From positions 128,844 through 192,843 of the forward strand of contig BQKZ01000037.1 of the NCBI GenBank assembly GCA_036244855.1: 64,000 bases of DNA. Direction: 5' to 3'. The stretch's first letter is position 1. Every line of letters begins with the position of its first letter. A program made the translations under genes and the position numbers. The DNA is from Temnopleurus reevesii. Lineage: Eukaryota; Echinodermata; Echinoidea; Temnopleuroida; Temnopleuridae. Shown here piece after piece: positions 36,310 through 47,190 of the stretch. The notes beneath the pieces are model-generated. The model ran no database searches. It worked only from the letters and a program-made list of their open reading frames with translations, and was not told the DNA's origin.

Positions 36310-37120
36310 TATCCAATTAAACAAATATCAGCAATATTATTGTAAGAAAGTGTCATTAGATGAATTGTTATGTAATATAACTCATTGAAACTCTTACTCC
36401 TCTGTCTTAACCAAGCCTTTTATAATTTCTTTTTTATCCAAGACCCTATTATAGCTCCATAATACTTATTTAATTGCTACTTTAAAAAAAATGGAAGAGG
36501 AGTGATTATACATGCAGTTGTTGCAAATTTTGGTCACCATCTGGGAATACTTTAGGCAAAAATGTTTTAAAAATCCAATGATGAAAAATCACAACTTTCC
36601 GTTTTTGGTCCTATTCTTCTATTAGATGCAAGTACCCAAAACTATTAAAAACTTAGGATCACTCTGAACATTTAAATTTGATGAATTTGCATAATTCGGA
36701 CTTGGGCGCTTCTTGCACTCAGATACTCAATTTGTCTTGGAAGATAGTCTCAGAAGGGATGGTACCAGCTGGTGACTCATCAGATAGTCTTACATCCACA
36801 AACTTTTAGTTAGTAAGTTCTGTAATTTTTAAAGTCCGCCAAAGTGAGTTACCTGCTATACTTCATCGGTCCTATATCTAACCTACAGCAGTCAAACTGT
36901 CATAGCTACAGGTAAATCATAGTTGAATTTACTAAAAAAAAAATCTGGTTTAATTAGTGCTTGGTGTCGATATGAGGTTTGCATTTGTAGACTAATCCAA
37001 GTTCAAAGCTGCTGATGGTATCAATGCCATGGTGGTCTATAATCTGAGAGACATCCAAGATGTTGACAATAACACAGTCAAGGCTGCCCGCCCAACAGAA
37101 TCAACCATGTTCACATCTGA
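36310..37120. other. AT-rich non-coding stretch
   Basis: No gene or recognised repeat is seen. Confidence 0.45.
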
Positions 37121-37123
37121 CAT

Positions 37124-37310
37124 GGCATGTGTTGTTCAAAAGTTACAATTAGATCGCAAGTTGCAGTTGATCAGAACACATCAACCAAAATTGTTGCTTC
37201 ATGTTTTGTGAGAAGCACATATCATGCGTGAATGAAAATGCGCGTTACAATTCATAACTGATTTGCAGTTGATTTGCGATCAATTTCAGCCTTTGAATAA
37301 CACCCCCTAG
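37124..37310. mobile_element. MITE copy 2
   Basis: The left end GGCATGTGTTGTTCAAAAG and the right end, whose reverse complement reads TAGGGGGTGTTATTCAAAGG, are diverged terminal inverted repeats. The interior shares AGATCGCAAGTTGCAGTTGA, GCGTGAATGAAAATGCGCGT and TTGCAGTTGATTTGC with copy 3 at 44453. TA follows the right end. It is immediately abutted by a SINE head. Confidence 0.7.
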
Positions 37311-37590
37311 TGACTTAGTGGTACAGAGATGTCTCCTAAAAAAAGGTTGTGGGTTCAAGTACCACCAATGGCTTTTATTTTCCTTTGCACAGTATTCAGT
37401 CACATCTTGCTGCATCAAACCCAGGTGACATTGTGGCCTAGTGGTTGAGACTGAGGTTTTTTATTAGGAAGTTCATGGGTTCAAGTGTCACCTATGGGGC
37501 TATTTTCATCAGCAAGGCATTCATCTTCATCTATGTCATGCTGCACAAAACCCATGATGTTAATAAGCACCAGGTGGGAATGAATTCCTT
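37311..37590 (+). mobile_element. Two SINEs of one family in tandem
   Basis: The first head has ACTTAGTGGTA (37313-37323) and GGGTTCAAGTACC (37351-37363). The second has TGGCCTAGTGGTT (37434-37446) and GGGTTCAAGTGTC (37477-37489). Both are followed by the same body type (ATTCA...CACATCTTGCTGCATCAAACCCAGGTGA and its diverged partner ending CACCAGGTGG). The second head starts exactly where the first body reaches ACCCAGGTGA, so this is either a dimeric SINE or one copy inserted into the end of another. Confidence 0.7.
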
Positions 37591-37599
37591 GAATAGCTC

Positions 37600-38660
37600 A
37601 GCTGCAGCCAGAGTAATGATTCTGTATTGCGCAAAGCAGAGTAATCTTATATCATCTATTCTGCGAAAGTGTCATGCCAGCTAGATAAGATTGTAATATT
37701 GAAAGAAATATTGGCTGAAGAGCAATAATTGGTTCATATATTGAGGTACAATTGATAGAAAAACATTTTTTTCTTTAATATTTACTTTTTTAGACATAGG
37801 GCAAACAATTTGTGGCATTTACACATAATGGCTAACAAAGTCTTTGGGCTACCAAATAAATGAACAAAATATAATTTGATCATTTTACAAGCTTATGTAC
37901 TAATTTCAATAATAACTTGGAAACGAAACATCCTCGTCTAGATATCTCATATGAACCTAGCTCCAGATAGCCTGACTGATAAGCTCTTATAATCAATGAC
38001 TGATGGGGACCCCAAAAGGCAACTTGACCCGAGGGCTTGATCCAATGACCCTCTGTGTCATAGTGACATTGACAAACCAGCTGTGAGGTAGATTTCTCAT
38101 TAGTGTTTAGGGGTAACTCTAAAGTATTGACATGAAGTTCAGGGTCAAGAAAGCACTCTACATTCATGGTCGTCTACCTCTCTGCTCTATGTCCCTCTAT
38201 GTCCCAAAAGTAAGAATTGAAGATCAAGTTTGTCTTTTTTCATACATGCCCATTTGATACTTTACTTTTGTTTATTTGATAGGACATGAAAATTGAACAT
38301 ACTTTCAGACTCTTTCTGCCTATATCTTAATATCTTTTGAGTATTTTTGCAGACCAGCCAAAACTTTCTCAAGTTCACACAACTCTAGGCCTAAAACTAC
38401 AGAGCAATCTGTAAGAAACATAACTGTGGAAAATAAAATTACAACATGAAGTTCAAAAGGTGTCTACCCTTCAGCTCCAACCATATGAGGTGATGGCTAC
38501 TTTTCCACTAGTCTATCAGACACAGACCTGATATCGGGCAGTGCTTTGGCAGCTGCCTACTATAAGAAGTAACTCTGCCTGAAGAAGGAGACTACCACAT
38601 TTCCAAACAACTGACTTGTATTAAACTGCCATGTATAGGCTAGTCTACGCTTTCAGACTG
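37600..38660. other. Non-coding stretch with one long minus-strand frame
   Basis: A 95-codon frame at 38167-37880 on the minus strand starts with ATG and reads MNVECFLDPELHVNTLELPL. Its nucleotide wording (CTTGACCCTGAACTTCATG, GGGTCATTGGATCAAG) is like the GACC/GGTCA-rich dispersed repeats of marine invertebrates, so I do not call it a gene. Confidence 0.35.
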
Positions 38661-38662
38661 AG

Positions 38663-38958
38663 TTACTCCTGTGGAGAACATAAACTCCCTGAATTGGGTC
38701 TCGACTTGCAGACTTTCTGTTCCCAGCCCTGTGGCTGCCTATGTCCCCAATCTCTGACTGTCAAAATATGAATGAAGACCGCTACCCGGCAAGGAGTACA
38801 CACTCCTTTGCCTGCCTGCAGCCCGTGTAAATTAATAAGACGATGACGATCGATCGGTGGCGTAATAAAATCGGCTGGTGAAAGGCTGTCCGGGTGAATG
38901 TCTGGGTCATGCTGGTGTTTCAACTTTTGAAGCTGCACTTGGCTGTGCCTCATCAAAC
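38663..38958 (-). CDS. Exon-like open frame, unidentified
   Basis: On the minus strand an acceptor-like CTTACAG ends at 38959 and is followed by GTTTGATGAGG. The ATG at 38953 opens a 96-codon frame starting MRHSQVQLQKLKHQHDPDIH and closing at 38663. The frame is long for this window, and the stretch 38680-38960 has more G+C and CpG than its surroundings. The peptide has His- and Gln-rich starts but no domain I recognise, and the acceptor's pyrimidine tract is weak. Within it CGATGACGATCGATCGG and TAAATTAATAAG are homeodomain-like and palindromic words, so a conserved regulatory element is an equally good reading. Confidence 0.2.
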
Positions 38959-38959
38959 C

Positions 38960-39815
38960 TGTAAGCTATTAAAGCTGCATTATCGGGGCTTCAACTAGAA
39001 TGTGCATGAGGAAAGCCTTGATATTACTGAAGCAACAGACTGGCATAGGCTTGAACCACATTTTTTCTTGGGGGCAGGGTCATAAAACCCCGAACCTATT
39101 ACTTAGATACATATAGCATTGATTACAGGTTGTTGTTTGTTACATCAGTTATACTCTATAAATTGTAGGGACAAGGTAAGTGCAAGATTCTTCAAACTTT
39201 TCTACCAAATACAATCAAGCGAGAGCTTGAAACTGATCAGAATTATATATCGAAGAGTTACAATTTTTCAACTTCTAACCATTCAAATCAATTTGTATGC
39301 ACTGTCAATTGCTGGTCCATAGCATGCACGTATAGCCTAACTGTACAAGACGAAATGGGCAAGAGGCCTATGCAGTGATGTTATAGCCAAATAATGATGT
39401 TATCACATCCGATGATCGATTGCTCAACGTAATTGAAGGATACCATTCTCGGACATGGTTTGCCCCCTTACAGCTACCATAGGCCGTCCCCCGTGACCCG
39501 GGTCCCTAATCGACATCAAGAGACATATCCAACATAGCAAACCGATCATGACCTGCTTTTCAGAGGGGGCAAAAAATGTTTTTATCATTGCCTCGGGATG
39601 AGATGGTAGAGGCATTACGGCCAAGTTTATGAACTTACCTGCCGTATGGCATACTGTACGCTGCCCTGTAGGGTGACTTCATGAATATATGATGTGTAAT
39701 AAGCACATGCTATTTATAGAAGGGGTATGTGTACCAGAATTATCTTGATCTGTAGGGTTTCGACCGAAGAGAAGGTACCCTTTCATACAATTATGCATCA
39801 TAATTGGCATAATTC
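38960..39815. other. Non-coding stretch with a GC-richer block
   Basis: The part 39430-39650 has several CpGs (GGCCGTCCCCCGTGACCCGG) and a 66-codon minus-strand frame of no recognised family. ATAAATTGTAGGGACAAGGTAAG near 39158-39180 has both splice-like words but a 7-nt interval. No gene is supported. Confidence 0.4.
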
Positions 39816-39820
39816 ATAAA

Positions 39821-39953
39821 GCTCCATGGTGTAGTGGTTAAGACACTCGCCGCCTTACAACCAGAGGGTCATTGGTTCAAATCCCACCATTGACATAAGT
39901 TTCATTCTGCTAGGAATTAACATTGCTTAGGGTAATGGTTATACGTAGTTGCA
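39821..39953 (+). mobile_element. tRNA-derived SINE, well-preserved head
   Basis: The A-box-like TGGTGTAGTGGTT is at 39827-39839 and a canonical B-box GGTTCAAATCC at 39874-39884, about 45 bp apart as in tRNA genes. The intervening sequence does not fold as a tRNA and there is a non-tRNA body, so this is a SINE rather than a tRNA gene. Confidence 0.7.
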
Positions 39954-39954
39954 C

Positions 39955-41635
39955 CATTAAGCAAATGAAAATCTGAAATTTCTGTGGGACCTTTGAAACT
40001 GTCTAATGGTTGACTATTTCATACTTTACATCCGGTTTGCTTTACTGGTCCTAGCATCAAGCCTAATAAAAAAGCACACAAGTGAAAGAGGAACACAAAG
40101 AAAAGTTTTAAATGTGCAGACCTACACTCTTTGCAAATTTGTGCTCATTCTTTAAGTTCATGTACATTTACTGTCAGGGGATAACTAAAAGATGTAAAAT
40201 TTAACTCACATCCAACTTATCAGGAAGAAGCAAACATCAATTTCTAACAAAGAGATTGAACATTCTGAGCAAGACTCTGGGCACTAAAAATTCTGCTCGG
40301 CCACCAAGACATTTGGGTAACGCAAAAAAATAGTCTCATGCAAGGTAAAAGACAGCAACAATGCTTTAAAACAGACACACCGGACCCTAGAACACAGACA
40401 AGGTATATGAAGGAAGAAGGTAGCAAGGGGGAGAGATTGGGCATGCCCAATTTATATGAATTGCAAAAATTGATGTGACAATAGCAAAGGGAAAGCAAAT
40501 GTAAATCAAGTGCTCTTCAAGATTTTAAACAAAGAAAAACAGTAACCTTGAAAGGGGTAAAAACAAATTCTTTGAACACGATCTAAACTATTTTTGAAAA
40601 ATTTAGTCGAACACAAATTCAATGGTCCTTTGTAATGATATTCAAATCGGAACCGCCTTGCGATTGTTGTATCCACACAATTGAATTCATGGAGCACCGT
40701 TCTCTGGTCTGTGGCCCACTTAACTTTTCGGTAATAGATTATAACGTGTTTTAATATAATTGTCCTTTTTTTAATAAATCTAATGCCATTGGTTAAAAGC
40801 AAATAAATATAAAAAGAGGACAGCATATAGACTAAGAGAAAGTCGACCTCGGACCTCTACTCTTTGAGACAGTGATGGTATATACCTCCGAGGGGGGGGG
40901 GCAGCAACATGGGGGTATTTTATCAAAAATACATGTCTGGGATATTTGTTATAAGCTACTGAAATCATTGAATCCAAATGGCCGAGGGCATAAAATCACA
41001 CAACAACGCAAGCAAACAGCTCCCCTGATCTTGAACCCATCATATTTCTCCAGGGGCAGTGTGTATGGAAATGTAATTATGATCTGAGCAGAAGCAAGAG
41101 CTGTTCATCTACTTATGGGTAAGTCAATGTCGTTGTCTTGATCGCCCTAGAATATCTAGTCTACCAGTCGTATCCTTGGAACAAAGAATACTTAGAGGTA
41201 CTCAGAAGCAAGAGCTTGGAAACAGAATTACACACAAAGCTTTATTCAAAAGCAAGCCAATAAAGATTATCTTTGTTCTTGCATTTTGTTTTTCTGCAAT
41301 GATTTATTTGGTGAATCCTCTTCCCAAGGTAATCGCTAAATGGTTTATTCAAAATAATATCAAGAAAAATGCAATGTAAAATGGCATCTAAACCTGGCAA
41401 GTGAATGAAAGAGCAAGGGTTATTGGCATGGAACTGAATTCACATTTCTGTTTTTAATTGCTGAAAAATGTAAATTCAGTTATTATACCTGAATTTATGA
41501 ACGATATTCAGCTTTTAGTCTGCAAAATGGAAATATATATTCATCCTTCTTGACCATCCAAAACCAATCTACGAAGGCAATTGCTGGATATTTCATGGAT
41601 AACCTAAAGACAGCGTTATCTCTAACACTCTCTCA
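39955..41635. other. AT-rich non-coding stretch
   Basis: A 10-G run lies at 40892-40901. AGAAGCAAGAGCT occurs twice, about 110 bp apart (about 41090 and 41204). No gene is supported. Confidence 0.45.
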
Positions 41636-41639
41636 AACT

Positions 41640-41950
41640 GCTCCCACTTGTCTCTTTCTTAACATCAACCTTCTTCATCACCTCCTTTTTAAAGTCCTTC
41701 TTACTCATCTTCTCCTTTTTCATCTCCTTTTCTCTCTTCTCCATCATCTCCTCCACCCTCTCCTCATTTGCTCCCTTCTCATCCTCCTTTTCTGCCTTCT
41801 CCTCCTCCTAGTCTTTTTTTCTCCTTCCTTTTATCATACACAAAATCTTCACCCTTTTCCCACTCCCATATCACTTTCTTCCACCTTCACCTTTCTGTCT
41901 CTAGACTTCATCTCGTCTCCTTCCCCCACACCCGTTTTCTTTCTCTCTTA
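41640..41950. repeat. Polypyrimidine (CTCCTT-rich) tract
   Basis: The plus strand is almost only C and T (CTTCTC, CCTCCTTTT words). Plus-strand frames through it (Leu/Ser/Phe-rich) follow from the composition. Confidence 0.85.
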
Positions 41951-42199
41951 TATTACTTAAACAGAGCACACCTACGTGTGGTAGTCAACAAAATACCACT
42001 TAATATCAACCGGATATCTTGGGGAATTTCCCAAAAGGATCTACCCGTGAATAATTAAAAAATGAAGTGCAAAAATTAAAAAAGTGTGTCAATTCGGTGA
42101 TATTGAGTTTTCACTAGACGTGTGGGTGTGATCAGCCAATTTCCGAAAAGAATTATTCAGAACAAGCTATGACTTCAAATATTGCTATGACTTCTCCTA

Positions 42200-42254
42200 A
42201 TACTACTACTCCTACTACTTAAACCATTACTACTATTACTACTATTACTACTAT

Positions 42255-42299
<45 letters not shown>

Positions 42300-42362
42300 C
42301 ACTACTACTACTACTACCACTACTACTCCTACTACTTCTACTATTACTACTATTACCACTAT

Positions 42363-42439
<77 letters not shown>

Positions 42440-42495
42440 TTCCTACTACGTCTATTATTACTACTATTACTACTATTACTACTACTACTACTACT
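42200..42495. repeat. (CTA)n triplet array with higher-order duplication
   Basis: About 295 bp of TAC/CTA triplets with ATT, CCA and CCT interruptions. The interruption pattern CCTACTAC..TCTA at 42328 recurs at 42442, a 114-bp higher-order duplication. The minus-strand poly-Val/Ile frame is an artefact of the triplet. Confidence 0.95.
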
Positions 42496-44450
42496 GACAC
42501 TATCAATATGGTGACAATGACAGTACTGTTGCGGCTATTAAAATCATCATGGATGCTACAAAAAGCCATCCCTAAGGAATGATTACGGTGTTGATATTCT
42601 ACATGGACTATCAAACAACCCCTTCGCACTTATCTCATGTTTAGTTGCCATTTTATAGCTAGTGAACACCAAGGAAATAATAGTCTCATATGGCATAAAA
42701 ACATGAAAAGCATCTCAAATCAAGTTTTGGTTCATATACATGTATATCCCATTTAAACATCATCTAAATAAACAGCATATTAATTTGTCAAGAACAGTTG
42801 AAATAATTTTTCAACTGTACTAAATCTATGCTACCAGGTCTAAGATCTAGATGCACCGCATCCTGTACCCTAGATCAGCAGAAAAAGAAAAATACAATTC
42901 CGTAAGCAAGTCAGAAGTGATAAGATCACATCTCCTCATCTTTGCTTTATCACTTCCTGCTCTATTCTACTGTTACACCTCAAAATCATGGATTCACAAA
43001 CGATCCACTTTTCTTTTTTTTTACCGAACTTCTAAAAAAAAGTGAGGGATCACTTTGAAATCATTTCACTATACTAAGTGCTCACTTTTCAGAATGTGAA
43101 GTATGCGAGAGACATCACACAACATCTGAATCGCTAATGCATAAATATGATGTACAGTATTTTTATAATATGAAATGCACTTGCATTTGGGGTATTTCCA
43201 GGAATAAAGAACCTCATATAAAAATGTAAGAACATCCCTTACTATTTTAGGGTGCACTGTATTTCATCTTGATAAAAATGCTTCTCTTTTCTGAAGTTTT
43301 CTTGATTGCTATATCATTACATATCTTAATGAAACTAAAAAATCTGTCAATCTTTCAGTTCAGAAATAGTAGTGCATATTGATCTGTTCACTACATGCCT
43401 TTCGTAATTCTGGATAAATATCTTCGAAAGCTGAGTATTGCTTTAAAAAAAAACTTGCATCAAATGTTTATACTCAATCATTGAAAATCTGAATAGTGTC
43501 CCTCTGTTCAGGGGCATTCTTTGAGTTAACAATTTGATGAAACATCACCCTAAATTGCGTCATCCGCTAATGCGTGCATTAAAAACGATTAAAAAATGAA
43601 CATTTACCCCGTTTCTTCCTCCTCTATCACCTGTTTATTCAACCTACACCACATTACAAGGCCAAGACCTATATTTTCCCAACTTTCCTAAACAACAGAG
43701 TCACAAATTAGCCAAACCTCCTAATAGGTACATGTACTCCCATGGTGAACCCTCCTCTAGGTTACTTTTTTAAAGGATGTGTCAGGAATGATGTCACATT
43801 TTGCTTTGGTTTCCATGGCAATAGCGGCAACCGCAACAAATGTTTCGTTGGGACTAGGTTTGGGAGAGGATAGAACTGCCAATGAGATATGGCAGGTAAT
43901 GGTTTACCACAAGACACATGTTGTGATTCGTAGTGTGCGTACCCCCAATGAACGCTCATTAATAAATAAGATAATGGAGTTTACATGTTCTTAAAAGAAT
44001 CAAAATGTGCACCGGAAGTGGCTATTTATACCATATGCTCTGTATCAAGAAGAAACAAGATTGATTAACAAATAATTGCCATAGGTTACAAGGTTCGTGC
44101 AGTGCAATAAAATGTCAAAAGTCCAAATTCAAGGACTTCAATGAAGATGTGGACTTGTTATTATAAGTATATTTAAATAGATTCTTTTGTCCTGTAATTA
44201 AAAAGCATGAAAGACAAGTAAATGATGTTCACATTTACTACAAAAATAGAATGAGAGTTGCATTCATTTTCACTTTACAAATAAATCTCAACATATCGTG
44301 TTATCCATTGCAATAACTATCGTGACTGGGCAGATATATGACTGCATTTTAGTATGAAAACATCCCGTTCTATCAGGTAATGACTTATCAAAAACAATCA
44401 ATAGGAGAGTGATAGTAGTTGAATAGAAAGCTTCTTCCTATAATAACCTA
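42496..44450. other. AT-rich non-coding stretch
   Basis: Around 42998-43045 a T run and an A run flank a short loop, giving a hairpin ending in CACTTTT/AAAAGTG-like arms. No gene is supported. Confidence 0.45.
43809..43822. promoter_or_regulatory. RFX X-box-like site (one mismatch)
   Basis: GTTTCCATGGCAAT matches the X-box seen at 35756 except for the last base. It lies in a locally GC-richer patch (AGCGGCAACCGCAAC follows). Confidence 0.25.
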
Positions 44451-44452
44451 AT

Positions 44453-44626
44453 GGGGTGTTGCTCAAAAGTTGCAATTGATCGAAAGTTGCAGTTGATCGG
44501 AACGTGCCAATCAAAACCTTTGTTTCATGCGCGTTTTGTTAAATGCGCATACCGTGCGCGAATGAAAATGCGCGTTGCAATCTTCAAAGTTGCAGTTGAT
44601 TTGCAGTTGATTTTGAGCAACACCCC
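44453..44626. mobile_element. MITE copy 3, best preserved
   Basis: A perfect 16-bp terminal inverted repeat: GGGGTGTTGCTCAAAA at 44453-44468 and its reverse complement at 44611-44626. One more variable base outside each arm leads to TA on both sides, consistent with a TA target duplication as in Tc1/mariner-type elements. Inside the left end, AGTTGCAATTGATCG and AGTTGCAGTTGATCG are direct subterminal repeats, mirrored by AGTTGCAGTTGATTTGCAGTTGATT near the right end. At 174 bp it has no coding capacity, so it would need a transposase in trans. Confidence 0.8.
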
Positions 44627-44629
44627 TTT

Positions 44630-45158
44630 AGTGTGGCAGGATTAATCCACTGACTACATATTTATATCCTTCCTGTTGACTTTGTACATGGAAACTCAAT
44701 CCCCAGAAGGTCAGAGGTTAAGTGCTATCTTCAGTAGATATCAACATAGTAACAAGTGAAATCCTGAACAGTAAACCCATTTCATTATTAAACATGTGAC
44801 CTAATAATAAGATTGAAAAATCATTTCTAGTATGGGCATTTTTGTCCATAAATTTGACAATACCATCTTTTTTCATGATTTTCATTCTCTTCCCACTGTT
44901 GGTGTTTTATGTGACATAAAATTTGTACAAAATGGGTCTAAAATGTAAAATATTGGAATATAGTATGATTATGTTCGGAACATATAGGTTTCTTCTTTCT
45001 AAAATTCTGCATTTGAAAAAAGATGCTGAATGAACACATGGCGAGAGCAAGATGCAATAGCAGGATAGCAAAGGTAACTTCATAAGGAGATTGATTCACA
45101 CCAATATCAATTCTCTTTAGCGAAAACAGTCTGAGCTCAGAGTTAGCTGTGTATGTAT
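44630..45158. other. AT-rich non-coding stretch
   Basis: No recognised feature apart from the TA run that leads into the next repeat. Confidence 0.45.
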
Positions 45159-45378
45159 ATATATATATATCCTTAGTACGACTATATTTGCATATACTCT
45201 AGCTTCATTTAGTTAGGTTACATTTGATGGTACATAGCATGATCGATCACCAGACATGTGGATATGTGACTTGATATCAAACATGTATCAACATGAATTC
45301 AGAAGAGCGATGGAACCATGTAAACTCTTGTCCTCTGAATAACCTTTCCATCTCGCTTGTTCTTGCCCTTGGTACATG
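45159..45378. repeat. 220-bp duplicate, copy 1
   Basis: From the AT run through CCTTAGTACG to GGTACATG this block is repeated 221 bp further on, with one visible T/C difference (GACTTGATATC versus GACTCGATATC). It ends at a single N (45379). Confidence 0.9.
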
Positions 45379-45379
45379 N

Positions 45380-45599
45380 ATATATATATATCCTTAGTAC
45401 GACTATATTTGCATATACTCTAGCTTCATTTAGTTAGGTTACATTTGATGGTACATAGCATGATCGATCACCAGACATGTGGATATGTGACTCGATATCA
45501 AACATGTATCAACATGAATTCAGAAGAGCGATGGAACCATGTAAACTCTTGTCCTCTGAATAACCTTTCCATCTCGCTTGTTCTTGCCCTTGGTACATG
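45380..45599. repeat. 220-bp duplicate, copy 2
   Basis: Second copy, directly after the single N at 45379. The near-identity, the position against an N and the microsatellite edge point to an uncollapsed allele or mis-join rather than a real tandem duplication. Confidence 0.9.
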
Positions 45600-46632
45600 G
45601 GATGGATCTTCCACAGAATTAAGTAGTTCCTCTCGCCAGCTGGAACGTGCTACATGAAGCTTGTCGCAGCGACAAGGACTCATTATGAGAATGTTACCAT
45701 AGGAACAGTAAGAAATGGTTCTTTTTCTCCATTTGAATTAAATTTTGATTCATTTCAATTATTCATCAATTTAAAAATATACAATGAATAGGCCTACATT
45801 TAATATTCAAAAGATAATTGAAAATATAATGAATAACATGATTTCATTACATAATACATAATACTAGATAATAAGGACTTCATTAAAGTAGTCTGACAAA
45901 GACTAATTTTTCACTGCAGCAAGCTATATGAAGTGTCCTACTTGAGCAGGGTTGGGTGAATACATGATAAAGTATGGAGGTTTTAAAGCAGGTTACTATG
46001 GCAACCATGATGTCCCTATAGCACCCCTATTTGCTTCATCACAATACAATACATTATGATGAAGCTGGCTGAAACAACCTCATTTTCCTCCCAAAAACAG
46101 GCCATTTAAATTCACCAGAATGAAGTAGCATGCCAGAGCCCGCGGCTATATTTCATAAAAATTCTTTTAAAATTTGTTTTGTTTATTACCAGACAATATT
46201 TTTCCTCATTTGAGTCAAATTGGGAAGTACCTAATTAATCTTATATGGCAAAAAGTAATTGCTTAGTTTACCAAAAATTTATTTTTGTAAATTGCATCTT
46301 TAATTTTACTGCGATTTCTGAATTTTCTTAATTTGAAACAAAATTCACATCAGGCAACTTTCAGAGGGTCAGTCAGTTCCCTACAGGGACAATCGAACAT
46401 AGCTACAGAGATAAGGACAGTATTGTACAATGGGGTGGGTATATGCATACTTTATTCATGCATCACTCTATTTGTGTGACATAACTGATCCACGCGATGA
46501 CCTCTAGGAATAACAATCGCGGACAAGTTGAACTTGCATTTTGCCTTTAAGTGGCAGTGCCTGTATCAATTAACCTTTGGGTATTAGATGTCTGCTGTCA
46601 TCAGGCAAGACCGTACACCTGGCATGTAAATA
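45600..46632. other. AT-rich non-coding stretch
   Basis: No gene is supported. CAGCAAGCTATATGAAG and ATGGCAACC words occur; see the separate X-box entry at 45992. Confidence 0.45.
45992..46005. promoter_or_regulatory. RFX X-box-like site (full consensus)
   Basis: GTTACTATGGCAAC; its reverse complement GTTGCCATAGTAAC fits the RFX consensus GTNRCC-NN-RGYAAC at every position. Binding is inferred. Confidence 0.35.
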
Positions 46633-46635
46633 GAT

Positions 46636-47190
46636 ACCAGACAGGTGAAACTATAGGGTCCGTCAACACTGCCAAATGTATCTTCGGTACTTCTAAGATG
46701 CTAAATTGGAGGAGGACCCCCACAATTGGTTAGTACATATATCTAAAGGAGAAAACTATTACACCTATCATGATAATAGAAGCCAAACAGGTGAAACTAT
46801 AGGGTCTGTTAACACTGTCCAATGTATCTTTAGTACTTCTAAGATGATAAATTGCAGGGGAACCTCTACTCTTGGTATGAGAATATGCAGGAACATTGAG
46901 TTCATAGACTTGGGTTAGTTCCTGCCTGTGGGTTCGAAGCCTGGTCAAATACCGTCTTTCGGATGGAGACGTTAAGATGGCGATCCTCTTTCTCTCTTCT
47001 TCTTCTGGCGTAAATATTCAAATTTGAATGATACACGCCTTTCCTTTTTCATTCATTACTTCTCTGCACTGTTTAGTAAATCTACAATAGATACATGTTC
47101 ATAGATGCTAAACAGGTGAAACTATAGGGATCTGTTAACACCGCCAGCTCTATCATCTGCTTTTCTGTGATCTTAAATTGCAGGAGATAG
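46636..47190. repeat. Three copies of an ACAGGTGAAACTATAGGG repeat
   Basis: ACAGGTGAAACTATAGGG begins at 46641, 46787 and 47112. The first two units are 146 bp apart and share about 80 bp, including CAATGTATCTT/AAATGTATCTT and ACTTCTAAGATG. The third shares the first 40 bp and AAATTGCAGGAG. Between units 2 and 3 a B-box-like GTGGGTTCGAAGCC and the word CGGATGGAGACGTTAAGATGG (46962-46980) suggest a further SINE fragment. The units encode similar short frames, but differences include non-synonymous changes and no start. Confidence 0.7.

Noticed and set aside
37880..38167. ATG-started 95-codon minus-strand frame
   Set aside because: Wording resembles dispersed GGTCA-rich repeat DNA; no domain or splice signals.
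39821..39900. Possible true tRNA gene
   Set aside because: A and B boxes are present but the acceptor and anticodon stems do not form and a SINE body follows.
41176..41379. Frame with a hydrophobic segment resembling a type II membrane anchor
   Set aside because: It begins with TTG, has no ATG before the hydrophobic stretch and no splice signal support.
42219..42629. Poly-Val/Ile frame
   Set aside because: Direct translation of the CTA triplet array.
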